From positions 10,027,501 to 10,091,500 of the forward strand of contig CM076959.1 of assembly GCA_039566865.1 (NCBI GenBank): 64,000 nt of DNA, in the 5' to 3' direction. Shown piece after piece: positions 13,176 to 26,479 of the stretch. This DNA comes from Aurelia coerulea. Taxonomy: Eukaryota > Cnidaria > Scyphozoa > Semaeostomeae > Ulmaridae. The notes beneath the pieces are model-generated. The model was given only the letters and a program-made list of their open reading frames with translations, was not told where the DNA came from and did no database searches. Each line of letters opens with the position of its first letter. Position 1 is the stretch's first letter. The position numbers and the translations under genes are program-made.

Positions 13176-14735
13176 TAGACATTAGTTTTTTCTTTCGCCT
13201 CAATTTATATTTAGTGCATCAACAAACATCGATTAATGAAACGTTTATTTTCCAAACGAAAACAAAATGTAGACACAAAAAGTTTCGATTATCGTAATTT
13301 ATTAGCTACAATTTCTATTAAAAAGAGTATTGGACTCATCGCTCTTTAAAACTTTAGTCCTGCCAGTTACTTCTTTTAAAGCACTATATTAGTTCTGCAG
13401 CAACCATTCTTTGAAACGTTACTATAGACATTAGCTTTTTCTTTAGGCTCATTTTGGCTTTACTGCATAAACAAATATCGATCAATAAAATGTTTATTTT
13501 CTCAAAGAAAACAAAATAAAAGCACAAAAAGTGTCCTTCAACGTACTTTAGTAGCTAGAATTTATATTACAAAGAGTATTGCACTCATCGTTCTTTAAAA
13601 CTTTAGTCCTGCCAGTTACTTCTTTTAAAGCTTAGTGCTGCAGCTGCTTAGTGCTTAGCTGCTTAAAGATTAGTGCTGCAGCAACAATTCTTTGAAATAT
13701 TACTATAGACATTAGCTTTTTTATTTAGTCTCATTTTGGCTTTACTGCATAAACAAATATCGATCAATTAAATGTTTCTTTTCTCAAAGAAAACAAACTT
13801 AAAACACAAAAAGTGTGGATTAACGTACTTAAGTAGCTACAATTTCTATTATAAAGCGTAATGCACTCATCGTTCTCTAAAACTTTAGTTCTGCAAGTTA
13901 CTTCTTTTATAGCACTATATTAGTGCTGCAGCAACCATTCTTTGAAACATTACTATAGACATTAGTTTTTTCTTTCGCCTCAATTTATATTTAGTGCATC
14001 AACAAACATCGATTAATGAAACGTTTATTTTCCAAACGAAAACAAAATGTAGACACAAAAAGTTTCGATTAACGTAATTTATTAGCTACAATTTCTATTA
14101 AAAAGAGTATTGGACTCATCGCTTTTTAAAACTTTAGTCCTGCCAGTTACTTCTTTTAAAGCACTATATTAGTTCTGCAGCAACCATTCTTTGAAACGTT
14201 ACTATAGACATTAGCTTTTTCTTTAGGCTCATTTTGGCTTTACTGCATAAACAAATATCGATCAATAAAATGTTTATTTTCTCAAAGAAAACAAAATAAA
14301 AGCACAAAAAGTGTCCTTCAACGTACTTTAGTAGCTACAATTTATATTACAAAGAGTATTGCACTCATCGTTCTTTAAAACTTTAGTCCTGCCAGTTACT
14401 TCTTTTAAAGCTTAGTGCTGCAGCTGCTTAGTGCTTAGCTGCTTAAAGATTAGTGCTGCAGCAACCATTCTTTGAAATATTACTATAGACATTAGCTTTT
14501 TTATTTAGTCTCATTTTGGCTTTACTGCATAAACAAACATCGATCAATTAAATGTTTCTTTTCTCAAAGAAAACAAACTTAAAACACAAAAAGTGTGGAT
14601 TAACGTACTTAAGTAGCTACAATTTCTATTATAAAGCGTAATGCACTCATCGTTCTCTAAAACTTTAGTTCTGCAAGTTACTTCTTTTATAGCAATGTAT
14701 TAGTGCTGCAGCAACAATTCTTTGAAACATTACTA
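13176..14735 (+). repeat. Tandem pair of a 780 bp trimeric higher-order unit
   Basis: Two adjacent copies (13,176-13,955 and 13,956-14,735) each contain three monomers: a CGCCTCAATTTATATTTAGTG type, a CAAATATCGATCAATAAAATG type, and one entered through an expanded junction (CTTAGTGCTGCAGCTGC). The copies differ slightly, for example GATTATCGTAA against GATTAACGTAA and CATCGCTCTTT against CATCGCTTTTT. The same pair reappears at 20,220-21,779 (offset 7,044) with the same diagnostic differences, so the pair was copied as a whole. Confidence 0.85.
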
Positions 14736-17005
14736 GAGACATTTGCTTTTTCTTTAGTCTCATTTTGGTTTTAATTCATTAACAAACGTCGATTAATTAA
14801 ATGTTTATTTTCTCAGAGAAAACAAAATAAAAACAGAAAAAATGTCGATTAACGTACTTTATTAGTTGCAATTTCTATAATAAAGAGTATTGCACTCATC
14901 GCTCTTTAAAACTTTATTCTGTCAATTACTTCTTTTGAAGCACTATATTAGTGCTGCAGCAACCATTCTTGGAAACATTACTATAGACATTAGCATTTTC
15001 TTTAGTCTCATTTTGGCTTTACTGCATAAACAAACATCGATTAATTAAATGTTTATTTTCTCAAAGAAAACAAATTTAAAACACAAAAAGTGTCGGTTAA
15101 TGTATTTTATTAGCTACAATTTATATTATAAAGAGAATTGCACTCATCGTCCTTTAAAACTTTAGTTCTGCCAAGTTACTTCTTTTATAGCATTACATTA
15201 CTACTGCAGCAACCATTCTTTGAAACAATACTATACACATTAGCTTTTTCTTTAGTCTCATTTTGGCTTTACTGCAAAAACAAACATCGATTAATTAAAT
15301 GTTTATTGCCTAAAGAAAACAAAATAAAACACAAAAAGGGTCGATTAACGTACTTTATTGGCTACAATATATATTATAAAGAGAATTGCACTCATCGTCC
15401 TTTAAAACTTTAGTTCTGCAAGTTACTTCTTTTATAGCATTACATTACTGCTGCAGCAACCATTCTTTGAAACAGTACTATAGACATTAGTTTTTTCTTT
15501 CGCCTCAATTTATATTTAGTGCATCAACAAACATCGATTAATGAAACGTTTATTTTCCAAACGAAAACAAAATGTAGACACAAAAAGTTTCGATTATCGT
15601 AATTTATTAGCTACAATTTCTATTAAAAAGAGTATTGGACTCATCGCTCTTTAAAACTTTAGTCCTGCCAGTTACTTCTTTTAAAGCACTATATTAGTTC
15701 TGCAGCAACCATTCTTTGAAACGTTACTATAGACATTAGCTTTTTCTTTAGGCTCATTTTGGCTTTACTGCATAAACAAATATCGATCAATAAAATGTTT
15801 ATTTTCTCAAAGAAAACAAAATAAAAGCACAAAAAGTGTCCTTCAACGTACTTTAGTAGCTACAATTTATATTACAAAGAGTATTGCACTCATCGTTCTT
15901 TAAAACTTTAGTCCTGCCAGTTACTTCTTTTAAAGCTTAGTGCTGCAGCTGCTTAGTGCTTAGCTGCTTAAAGATTAGTGCTGCAGCAACCATTCTTTGA
16001 AATATTACTATAGACATTAGCTTTTTTATTTAGTCTCATTTTGGCTTTACTGCATAAACAAACATCGATCAATTAAATGTTTCTTTTCTCAAAGAAAACA
16101 AACTTAAAACACAAAAAGTGTGGATTAACGTACTTAAGTAGCTACAATTTCTATTATAAAGCGTAATGCACTCATCGTTCTCTAAAACTTTAGTTCTGCA
16201 AGTTACTTCTTTTATAGCAATGTATTAGTGCTGCAGCAACAATTCTTTGAAACATTACTAGAGACATTTGCTTTTTCTTTAGTCTCATTTTGGTTTTAAT
16301 TCATTAACAAACGTCGATTAATTAAATGTTTATTTTCTCAGAGAAAACAAAATAAAAACAGAAAAAATGTCGATTAACGTACTTTATTAGTTGCAATTTC
16401 TATAATAAAGAGTATTGCACTCATCGCTCTTTAAAACTTTATTCTGTCAATTACTTCTTTTGAAGCACTATATTAGTGCTGCAGCAACCATTCTTGGAAA
16501 CATTACTATAGACATTAGCATTTTCTTTAGTCTCATTTTGGCTTTACTGCATAAACAAACATCGATTAATTAAATGTTTATTTTCTCAAAGAAAACAAAT
16601 TTAAAACACAAAAAGTGTCGGTTAATGTATTTTATTAGCTACAATTTATATTATAAAGAGAATTGCACTCATCGTCCTTTAAAACTTTAGTTCTGCCAAG
16701 TTACTTCTTTTATAGCATTACATTACTACTGCAGCAACCATTCTTTGAAACAATACTATACACATTAGCTTTTTCTTTAGTCTCATTTTGGCTTTACTGC
16801 AAAAACAAACATCGATTAATTAAATGTTTATTGCCTAAAGAAAACAAAATAAAACACAAAAAGGGTCGATTAACGTACTTTATTGGCTACAATATATATT
16901 ATAAAGAGAATTGCACTCATCGTCCTTTAAAACTTTAGTTCTGCAAGTTACTTCTTTTATAGCATTACATTACTGCTGCAGCAACCATTCTTTGAAACAG
17001 TACTA
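13956..17005 (+). repeat. Two 1,525 bp hexameric higher-order repeat units
   Basis: The units 13,956-15,480 and 15,481-17,005 match at a fixed offset of 1,525 bp. Each is a 780 bp trimer followed by a 745 bp trimer. The second trimer includes a monomer with AATTCATTAACAAACGTCG and one with AGAGAATTGCACTCATCGTCC. The sequence at 15,138-15,413 recurs base for base at 16,663-16,938. The second unit then exits into a different monomer type at about 17,000. Confidence 0.85.
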
Positions 17006-20000
17006 TAGACATTAGTTTTTTCTTTAGTCTCATTTTGGCTTTACTGCAAAAACAAACATCGATTAATTAAATGTTTATTTCCTAAAAGAAAACAAAATAA
17101 AACACAAAAAGGGTCGATTAACGTACTTTATTGGCTACAATATATATTATCAACAGTATTGCACTAATCGTTTTTTAAAACTTTTGTTCTGCAAGTTACT
17201 TCTTTTATAGCACTAAATTAATGCTGCAGCAACCAATCTTGGAATCATTACTATAGACATTAGATTTTTCTTTAGTCTCATTTTGGCTTTACTGCATAAA
17301 CAAACATCGATTAATTAAATGTTTATTTTCTCAAAGAAAGCAAATTTAAAACACAAAAAGTGTCGGTTAACGTATTTTATTAGCTACAATTTATATTATA
17401 AAGAGAATTGCACTCATCGTCCTTTAAAACTTTAGTTCTGCAAGTTACTTCTTTTATAGCATTACATTACTGCTGCAGCAACCATTCTTGGAAACAATAC
17501 TATAGACATTAGCTTTTTCTTTAGTCTCATTTTGGCTTTACTGCCAAAACAAACATTGATTAATTAAATGTTTATTTCCTAAAAGAAAACAAAATAAAAC
17601 ACAAAAAGTGTCGGTTAATGTATTTTATTAGCTACAATTTATATTATAAAGAGAATTGCACTCATCGTCCTTTAAAACTTTAGTTCTGCAAGTTACTTCT
17701 TTTATAGCATTACATTACTGCTGCAGCAACCATTCTTGGAAACAATACTATAGACATTAGCATTTTCTTTAGTCTCATTTTGGCTTTACTGCATAAACAA
17801 ACATCGATTAATTAAATGTTTACTTTCTCAAAGAAAACAAATTTAAAACACAAAAAGTGTCGGTTAACGTACTTTAATAGCTACAATTTATATTATAAAG
17901 AGTATTGCACTAATCGTTTATTAAAACTTTTGTTCTGCAAGTTACTTCTTTTAAAGCACTAAATTAGTGCTGCAGCAACCATTCTTGGAATCATTACTAT
18001 AGACATTATCTTTTTCTTTAGTCTCATTTTGGCTTTAATGCATTAACAAACGTCGATTAATTAAATGTTTATTTTCTCAGAGAAAACAAAATAAAAACAG
18101 AAAAAGTGTCGATTAACGTACTTTATTAGACACAATTTCTATTATAAAGATTATTGCACTTATCGCTCTTTAAAACTTTAGTTCTGCAAGTTACTTCTTT
18201 TATAGCACTATATTAGTGCTGCCTCAACCATTCTTGGAAACATTACTATAGACATTAGTTTTTTCTTTAGTCCCTTTTTAGCTTTACTGCATCGATTAAT
18301 TGAAGATTTTTTTTTCTCACAGAAAACAAAATAAAAGCACAAAAAGTGTGGATTAACGTACTTTAGTAGCTACATTTTGTATTATAATTAGTATTGCACT
18401 CATCGTTCTTTAAAACTTTAGTCCTGCCAGTTACTTCTTTTAAAGCACTATATTAGTACTGCAGCAACCATTCTTTGAAACGTTACTATAGACATTAGCT
18501 TTTTCTTTAGGCTCATTTTGGCTTTACTGCAGAAACAAACATCGATTAATTAAATGTTTATTTTCTAAATGAAAACAAAATAAAAGTACAAAAAGTGTCG
18601 GTTAACGTACTTTAGTAGCTACAACTTCTATTTTAAAGAGTATTGCACTAATCGTTCTTTAAAACTTCAGTCCTGCCAGTTTCTTCTTTTAAGGCACTTT
18701 ATTAGTGCTGCAGCAACCATTCTTTGAAACATTTCTATAGAAATTAGTTTTCTCTTTCGTCTCAATTTATATTTAGTGCATCAACAAACATCGATTAATG
18801 AAACGTTTATTTTCCAAAAGAAAACAAAATAAAAACACAAATAGTGTCGATTAACGTACTTTATTAGCTACAATTTCTATTACAAAGAGTATTGCACTCA
18901 TCGTTCTTTAAAACTTTAGTCCTGCCAGTTACTTCTTTTAAAGCACTATATTAGTACAGCAGCAACCATTCTTTGAAACGTTACTATAGACATTAACTTT
19001 TTCTTTAGTCTCATTTTGGCTTTACTGCATCGATTAATTAAAAGTTTATTTTCTCAAAGAAAACAAAATAAAAATACAAAAAGTGTCGTTCAACGTTCTT
19101 TAGTAGCTACAATTTATAATATAAAGAGTATTGCACTCATCGTTCTTTAAAACTTTAGTTCTGCAAGTTACTTCTTTTAGAGCACTATATCAGTGCTGCA
19201 GCAACCATTCTTGGAAACATTACTATAGACATTGGCTTTTTCTTTAGGCTCATTTTGGTTCTACTGCATAAACAAACATCGATTAATTAAATGTTTATTT
19301 TCTCAAAGAAAACAAATTTAAACCACAAAAAGTGTCGGTTAACGTACTTTATTAGCTACAATTTATATTAGAAAGACTATTGCACTCATCGTCCTTTAAA
19401 ACTTTAGTTCTGCCAAGTTACTTCTTTTATAGCATTACATTACTACTGCAGCAACCATTCTTTGAAACAATACTATACACATTAGCTTTTTCTTTAGTCT
19501 CATTTTGGCTTTACTGCAAAAACAAACATCGATTAATTAAATGTTTATTGCCTAAAGAAAACAAAATAAAACACAAAAAGGGTCGATTAACGTACTTTAT
19601 TGGCTACAATATATATTATAAAGAGAATTGCACTCATCGTCCTTTAAAACTTTAGTTCTGCAAGTTACTTCTTTTATAGCATTACATTACTGCTGCAGAA
19701 ACCATTCTTTGAAACAGTACTATAGACATTAGTTTTTTCTTTAGTCTCATTTTGGCTTTACTGCAAAAACAAACATCGATTAATTAAATGTTTATTTTCT
19801 CAAAGAAAACAAATTTAAACCACAAAAAGTGTCGGTTAATGTATTTTATTAGCTACAATTTATATTATAAAGAGAATTGCACTCATCGTCCTTTAAAACT
19901 TTAGTTCTGCCAAGTTACTTCTTTTATAGCATTACATTACTACTGCAGCAACCATTCTTTGAAACAATACTATACACATTAGCTTTTTCTTTAGTCTCAT

Positions 20001-20565
20001 TTTGGCTTTACTGCAAAAACAAACATCGATTAATTAAATGTTTATTGCCTAAAGAAAACAAAATAAAACACAAAAAGGGTCGATTAACGTACTTTATTGG
20101 CTACAATATATATTATAAAGAGAATTGCACTCATCGTCCTTTAAAACTTTAGTTCTGCAAGTTACTTCTTTTATAGCATTACATTACTGCTGCAGCAACC
20201 ATTCTTTGAAACAGTACTATAGACATTAGTTTTTTCTTTCGCCTCAATTTATATTTAGTGCATCAACAAACATCGATTAATGAAACGTTTATTTTCCAAA
20301 CGAAAACAAAATGTAGACACAAAAAGTTTCGATTATCGTAATTTATTAGCTACAATTTCTATTAAAAAGAGTATTGGACTCATCGCTCTTTAAAACTTTA
20401 GTCCTGCCAGTTACTTCTTTTAAAGCACTATATTAGTTCTGCAGCAACCATTCTTTGAAACGTTACTATAGACATTAGCTTTTTCTTTAGGCTCATTTTG
20501 GCTTTACTGCATAAACAAATATCGATCAATAAAATGTTTATTTTCTCAAAGAAAACAAAATAAAA
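15481..20565 (+). repeat. 5,519 bp higher-order periodicity, copy A
   Basis: Matches 21,000-26,084 at a constant offset of 5,519 bp. Checkpoints are 16,663 with 22,182, 18,220 with 23,739, 19,380 with 24,899 and 19,877 with 25,396. By eye only a handful of substitutions separate the copies, for example AACGTATTTTATT near 17,370 against AACGTTTTTTATT in copy B, and GCAGAAACC near 19,697 against GCAGCAACC. This is the most recent-looking large amplification in the window. Confidence 0.88.
18220..19390 (+). repeat. Partial copy of the array block that begins at position 1
   Basis: Begins with the rare junction TGCCTCAACC and the private variant TTGAAGATTTTTTTTTCTCAC, as at position 1. Relative to 1-1,600 it has lost one full monomer: the units at 241 and 490 are fused into one that starts as the first (CTGCAGAAACAAAC) and ends as the second (TCTAAATGAAAAC). 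An almost identical copy lies at 23,739-24,909, inside copy B of the 5,519 bp repeat. Confidence 0.83.
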
Positions 20566-21779
20566 GCACAAAAAGTGTCCTTCAACGTACTTTAGTAGCT
20601 ACAATTTATATTACAAAGAGTATTGCACTCATCGTTCTTTAAAACTTTAGTCCTGCCAGTTACTTCTTTTAAAGCTTAGTGCTGCAGCTGCTTAGTGCTT
20701 AGCTGCTTAAAGATTAGTGCTGCAGCAACAATTCTTTGAAATATTACTATGGACATTAGCTTTTTTATTTAGTCTCATTTTGGCTTTACTGCATAAACAA
20801 ATATCGATCAATTAAATGTTTCTTTTCTCAAAGAAAACAAACTTAAAACACAAAAAGTGTGGATTAACGTACTTAAGTAGCTACAATTTCTATTATAAAG
20901 CGTAATGCACTCATCGTTCTCTAAAACTTTAGTTCTGCAAGTTACTTCTTTTATAGCACTATATTAGTGCTGCAGCAACCATTCTTTGAAACATTACTAT
21001 AGACATTAGTTTTTTCTTTCGCCTCAATTTATATTTAGTGCATCAACAAACATCGATTAATGAAACGTTTATTTTCCAAACGAAAACAAAATGTAGACAC
21101 AAAAAGTTTCGATTAACGTAATTTATTAGCTACAATTTCTATTAAAAAGAGTATTGGACTCATCGCTTTTTAAAACTTTAGTCCTGCCAGTTACTTCTTT
21201 TAAAGCACTATATTAGTTCTGCAGCAACCATTCTTTGAAACGTTACTATAGACATTAGCTTTTTCTTTAGGCTCATTTTGGCTTTACTGCATAAACAAAT
21301 ATCGATCAATAAAATGTTTATTTTCTCAAAGAAAACAAAATAAAAGCACAAAAAGTGTCCTTCAACGTACTTTAGTAGCTACAATTTATATTACAAAGAG
21401 TATTGCACTCATCGTTCTTTAAAACTTTAGTCCTGCCAGTTACTTCTTTTAAAGCTTAGTGCTGCAGCTGCTTAGTGCTTAGCTGCTTAAAGATTAGTGC
21501 TGCAGCAACCATTCTTTGAAATATTACTATAGACATTAGCTTTTTTATTTAGTCTCATTTTGGCTTTACTGCATAAACAAACATCGATCAATTAAATGTT
21601 TCTTTTCTCAAAGAAAACAAACTTAAAACACAAAAAGTGTGGATTAACGTACTTAAGTAGCTACAATTTCTATTATAAAGCGTAATGCACTCATCGTTCT
21701 CTAAAACTTTAGTTCTGCAAGTTACTTCTTTTATAGCAATGTATTAGTGCTGCAGCAACAATTCTTTGAAACATTACTA
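20220..21779 (+). repeat. Second occurrence of the 780 bp trimer pair
   Basis: The units start at 20,220 and 21,000. Each carries the diagnostic variant of its counterpart at 13,176 and 13,956: GATTATCGTAA with CTCTTT, then GATTAACGTAA with CTTTTT. The first unit has a private TATTACTATGGACATTAG where other copies have ATAGAC. A further single copy of the first unit type begins at 25,739 but switches to another monomer type near 26,084. Confidence 0.85.
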
Positions 21780-24700
21780 GAGACATTTGCTTTTTCTTTA
21801 GTCTCATTTTGGTTTTAATTCATTAACAAACGTCGATTAATTAAATGTTTATTTTCTCAGAGAAAACAAAATAAAAACAGAAAAAATGTCGATTAACGTA
21901 CTTTATTAGTTGCAATTTCTATAATAAAGAGTATTGCACTCATCGCTCTTTAAAACTTTATTCTGTCAATTACTTCTTTTGAAGCACTATATTAGTGCTG
22001 CAGCAGCCATTCTTGGAAACATTACTATAGACATTAGCATTTTCTTTAGTCTCATTTTGGCTTTACTGCATAAACAAACATCGATTAATTAAATGTTTAT
22101 TTTCTCAAAGAAAACAAATTTAAAACACAAAAAGTGTCGGTTAATGTATTTTATTAGCTACAATTTATATTATAAAGAGAATTGCACTCATCGTCCTTTA
22201 AAACTTTAGTTCTGCCAAGTTACTTCTTTTATAGCATTACATTACTACTGCAGCAACCATTCTTTGAAACAATACTATACACATTAGCTTTTTCTTTAGT
22301 CTCATTTTGGCTTTACTGCAAAAACAAACATCGATTAATTAAATGTTTATTGCCTAAAGAAAACAAAATAAAACACAAAAAGGGTCGATTAACGTACTTT
22401 ATTGGCTACAATATATATTATAAAGAGAATTGCACTCATCGTCCTTTAAAACTTTAGTTCTGCAAGTTACTTCTTTTATAGCATTACATTACTGCTGCAG
22501 CAACCATTCTTTGAAACAGTACTATAGACATTAGTTTTTTCTTTAGTCTCATTTTGGCTTTACTGCAAAAACAAACATCGATTAATTAAATGTTTATTTC
22601 CTAAAAGAAAACAAAATAAAACACAAAAAGGGTCGATTAACGTACTTTATTGGCTACAATATATATTATCAACAGTATTGCACTAATCGTTTTTTAAAAC
22701 TTTTGTTCTGCAAGTTACTTCTTTTATAGCACTAAATTAATGCTGCAGCAACCAATCTTGGAATCATTACTATAGACATTAGATTTTTCTTTAGTCTCAT
22801 TTTGGCTTTACTGCATAAACAAACATCGATTAATTAAATGTTTATTTTCTCAAAGAAAGCAAATTTAAAACACAAAAAGTGTCGGTTAACGTTTTTTATT
22901 AGCTACAATTTATATTATAAAGAGAATTGCACTCATCGTCCTTTAAAACTTTAGTTCTGCAAGTTACTTCTTTTATAGCATTACATTACTGCTGCAGCAA
23001 CCATTCTTGGAAACAATACTATAGACATTAGCTTTTTCTTTAGTCTCATTTTGGCTTTACTGCCAAAACAAACATTGATTAATTAAATATTTATTTCCTA
23101 AAAGAAAACAAAATAAAACACAAAAAGTGTCGGTTAATGTATTTTATTAGCTACAATTTATATTATAAAGAGAATTGCACTCATCGTCCTTTAAAACTTT
23201 AGTTCTGCAAGTTACTTCTTTTATAGCATTACATTACTGCTGCAGCAACCATTCTTGGAAACAATACTATAGACATTAGCATTTTCTTTAGTCTCATTTT
23301 GGCTTTACTGCATAAACAAACATCGATTAATTAAATGTTTACTTTCTCAAAGAAAACAAATTTAAAACACAAAAAGTGTCGGTTAACGTACTTTAATAGC
23401 TACAATTTATATTATAAAGAGTATTGCACTAATCGTTTATTAAAACTTTTGTTCTGCAAGTTACTTCTTTTAAAGCACTAAATTAGTGCTGCAGCAACCA
23501 TTCTTGGAATCATTACTATAGACATTATCTTTTTCTTTAGTCTCATTTTGGCTTTAATGCATTAACAAACGTCGATTAATTAAATGTTTATTTTCTCAGA
23601 GAAAACAAAATAAAAACAGAAAAAGTGTCGATTAACGTACTTTATTAGACACAATTTCTATTATAAAGATTATTGCACTTATCGCTCTTTAAAACTTTAG
23701 TTCTACAAGTTACTTCTTTTATAGCACTATATTAGTGCTGCCTCAACCATTCTTGGAAACATTACTATAGACATTAGTTTTTTCTTTAGTCCCTTTTTAG
23801 CTTTACTGCATCGATTAATTGAAGATTTTTTTTTCTCACAGAAAACAAAATAAAAGCACAAAAAGTGTGGATTAACGTACTTTAGTAGCTACATTTTGTA
23901 TTATAATTAGTATTGCACTCATCGTTCTTTAAAACTTTAGTCCTGCCAGTTACTTCTTTTAAAGCACTATATTAGTACTGCAGCAACCATTCTTTGAAAC
24001 GTTACTATAGACATTAGCTTTTTCTTTAGGCTCATTTTGGCTTTACTGCAGAAACAAACATCGATTAATTAAATGTTTATTTTCTAAATGAAAACAAAAT
24101 AAAAGTACAAAAAGTGTCGGTTAACGTACTTTAGTAGCTACAACTTCTATTTTAAAGAGTATTGCACTAATCGTTCTTTAAAACTTCAGTCCTGCCAGTT
24201 TCTTCTTTTAAGGCACTTTATTAGTGCTGCAGCAACCATTCTTTGAAACATTTCTATAGAAATTAGTTTTCTCTTTCGTCTCAATTTATATTTAGTGCAT
24301 CAACAAACATCGATTAATGAAACGTTTATTTTCCAAAAGAAAACAAAATAAAAACACAAATAGTGTCGATTAACGTACTTTATTAGCTACAATTTCTATT
24401 ACAAAGAGTATTGCACTCATCGTTCTTTAAAACTTTAGTCCTGCCAGTTACTTCTTTTAAAGCACTATATTAGTACAGCAGCAACCATTCTTTGAAACGT
24501 TACTATAGACATTAACTTTTTCTTTAGTCTCATTTTGGCTTTACTGCATCGATTAATTAAAAGTTTATTTTCTCAAAGAAAACAAAATAAAAATACAAAA
24601 AGTGTCGTTCAACGTTCTTTAGTAGCTACAATTTATAATATAAAGAGTATTGCACTCATCGTTCTTTAAAACTTTAGTTCTGCAAGTTACTTCTTTTAGA

Positions 24701-26084
24701 GCACTATATCAGTGCTGCAGCAACCATTCTTGGAAACATTACTATAGACATTGGCTTTTTCTTTAGGCTCATTTTGGTTCTACTGCATAAACAAACATCG
24801 ATTAATTAAATGTTTATTTTCTCAAAGAAAACAAATTTAAACCACAAAAAGTGTCGGTTAACGTACTTTATTAGCTACAATTTATATTAGAAAGACTATT
24901 GCACTCATCGTCCTTTAAAACTTTAGTTCTGCCAAGTTACTTCTTTTATAGCATTACATTACTACTGCAGCAACCATTCTTTGAAACAATACTATACACA
25001 TTAGCTTTTTCTTTAGTCTCATTTTGGCTTTACTGCAAAAACAAACATCGATTAATTAAATGTTTATTGCCTAAAGAAAACAAAATAAAACACAAAAAGG
25101 GTCGATTAACGTACTTTATTGGCTACAATATATATTATAAAGAGAATTGCACTCATCGTCCTTTAAAACTTTAGTTCTGCAAGTTACTTCTTTTATAGCA
25201 TTACATTACTGCTGCAGCAACCATTCTTTGAAACAGTACTATAGACATTAGTTTTTTCTTTAGTCTCATTTTGGCTTTACTGCAAAAACAAACATCGATT
25301 AATTAAATGTTTATTTTCTCAAAGAAAACAAATTTAAACCACAAAAAGTGTCGGTTAATGTATTTTATTAGCTACAATTTATATTATAAAGAGAATTGCA
25401 CTCATCGTCCTTTAAAACTTTAGTTCTGCCAAGTTACTTCTTTTATAGCATTACATTACTACTGCAGCAACCATTCTTTGAAACAATACTATACACATTA
25501 GCTTTTTCTTTAGTCTCATTTTGGCTTTACTGCAAAAACAAACATCGATTAATTAAATGTTTATTGCCTAAAGAAAACAAAATAAAACACAAAAAGGGTC
25601 GATTAACGTACTTTATTGGCTACAATATATATTATAAAGAGAATTGCACTCATCGTCCTTTAAAACTTTAGTTCTGCAAGTTACTTCTTTTATAGCATTA
25701 CATTACTGCTGCAGCAACCATTCTTTGAAACAGTACTATAGACATTAGTTTTTTCTTTCGCCTCAATTTATATTTAGTGCATCAACAAACATCGATTAAT
25801 GAAACGTTTATTTTCCAAACGAAAACAAAATGTAGACACAAAAAGTTTCGATTATCGTAATTTATTAGCTACAATTTCTATTAAAAAGAGTATTGGACTC
25901 ATCGCTCTTTAAAACTTTAGTCCTGCCAGTTACTTCTTTTAAAGCACTATATTAGTTCTGCAGCAACCATTCTTTGAAACGTTACTATAGACATTAGCTT
26001 TTTCTTTAGGCTCATTTTGGCTTTACTGCATAAACAAATATCGATCAATAAAATGTTTATTTTCTCAAAGAAAACAAAATAAAA
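21000..26084 (+). repeat. 5,519 bp higher-order periodicity, copy B
   Basis: Counterpart of 15,481-20,565. It ends inside a monomer at about 26,084: after AAAGAAAACAAAATAAAA it continues CACAAAAAGGGTCG, where copy A continues GCACAAAAAGTGTCC. The shared AAAACAAAATAAAA tract at the switch point is consistent with unequal exchange between different monomer types at a short identical tract. Confidence 0.86.
23739..24909 (+). repeat. Partial copy of the block at position 1 (within copy B)
   Basis: Same TGCCTCAACC start and same one-monomer fusion as 18,220-19,390, exactly 5,519 bp downstream. The shared fusion shows it was carried along by the 5,519 bp event and is not an independent deletion. 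The copy is preceded by a private TTCTACAAG instead of TTCTGCAAG near 23,701. Confidence 0.83.
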
Positions 26085-26479
26085 CACAAAAAGGGTCGAT
26101 TAACGTACTTTATTGGCTACAATATATATTATAAAGAGAATTGCACTCATCGTCCTTTAAAACTTTAGTCCTGCCAGTTACTTCTTTTAAAGCACTATAT
26201 TAGTTCTGCAGCAACCATTCTTTGAAACGTTACTATAGACATTAGCTTTTTCTTTAGTCTCATTTTGGCTTTACTGCAAAAACAAACATCGATTAATTAA
26301 ATGTTTATTGCCTAAAGAAAACAAAATAAAACACAAAAAGGGTCGATTAACGTACTTTATTGGCTACAATATATATTATAAAGAGAATTGCACTCATCGT
26401 CCTTTAAAACTTTAGTTCTGCAAGTTACTTCTTTTATAGCATTACATTACTGCTGCAGCAACCATTCTTTGAAACAGTA

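Larger units (their letters stand above)
1..14287 (+). repeat. Segmental duplication of satellite, copy 1
   Basis: This block has the same monomer order and the same private variants as 30,931-44,978. The starting offset is 30,930: the motif at 241 matches 31,171 and that at 490 matches 31,420. The offset then changes in a few steps. Copy 2 has an extra 748 bp (three monomers) near 34,181-34,930. Copy 1 has an extra 16 bp at 3,576. Copy 2 has an extra 46 bp at 35,818. Copy 1 has about 738 bp (three monomers) more between 5,476 and 9,424. The match ends inside a monomer at about 14,287. The left edge coincides with the window start, so the true extent may be larger. Confidence 0.85.

Noticed and set aside
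15138..25671. Seven identical 91-codon open frames in the satellite (15,138; 16,663; 19,380; 19,877; 22,182; 24,899; 25,396)
   Set aside because: They begin at TTG, span two monomers, and are identical at DNA level because the repeat is homogenised. The related monomer at 29,345 is scrambled. There is no sign of codon-level selection or of a eukaryotic start.
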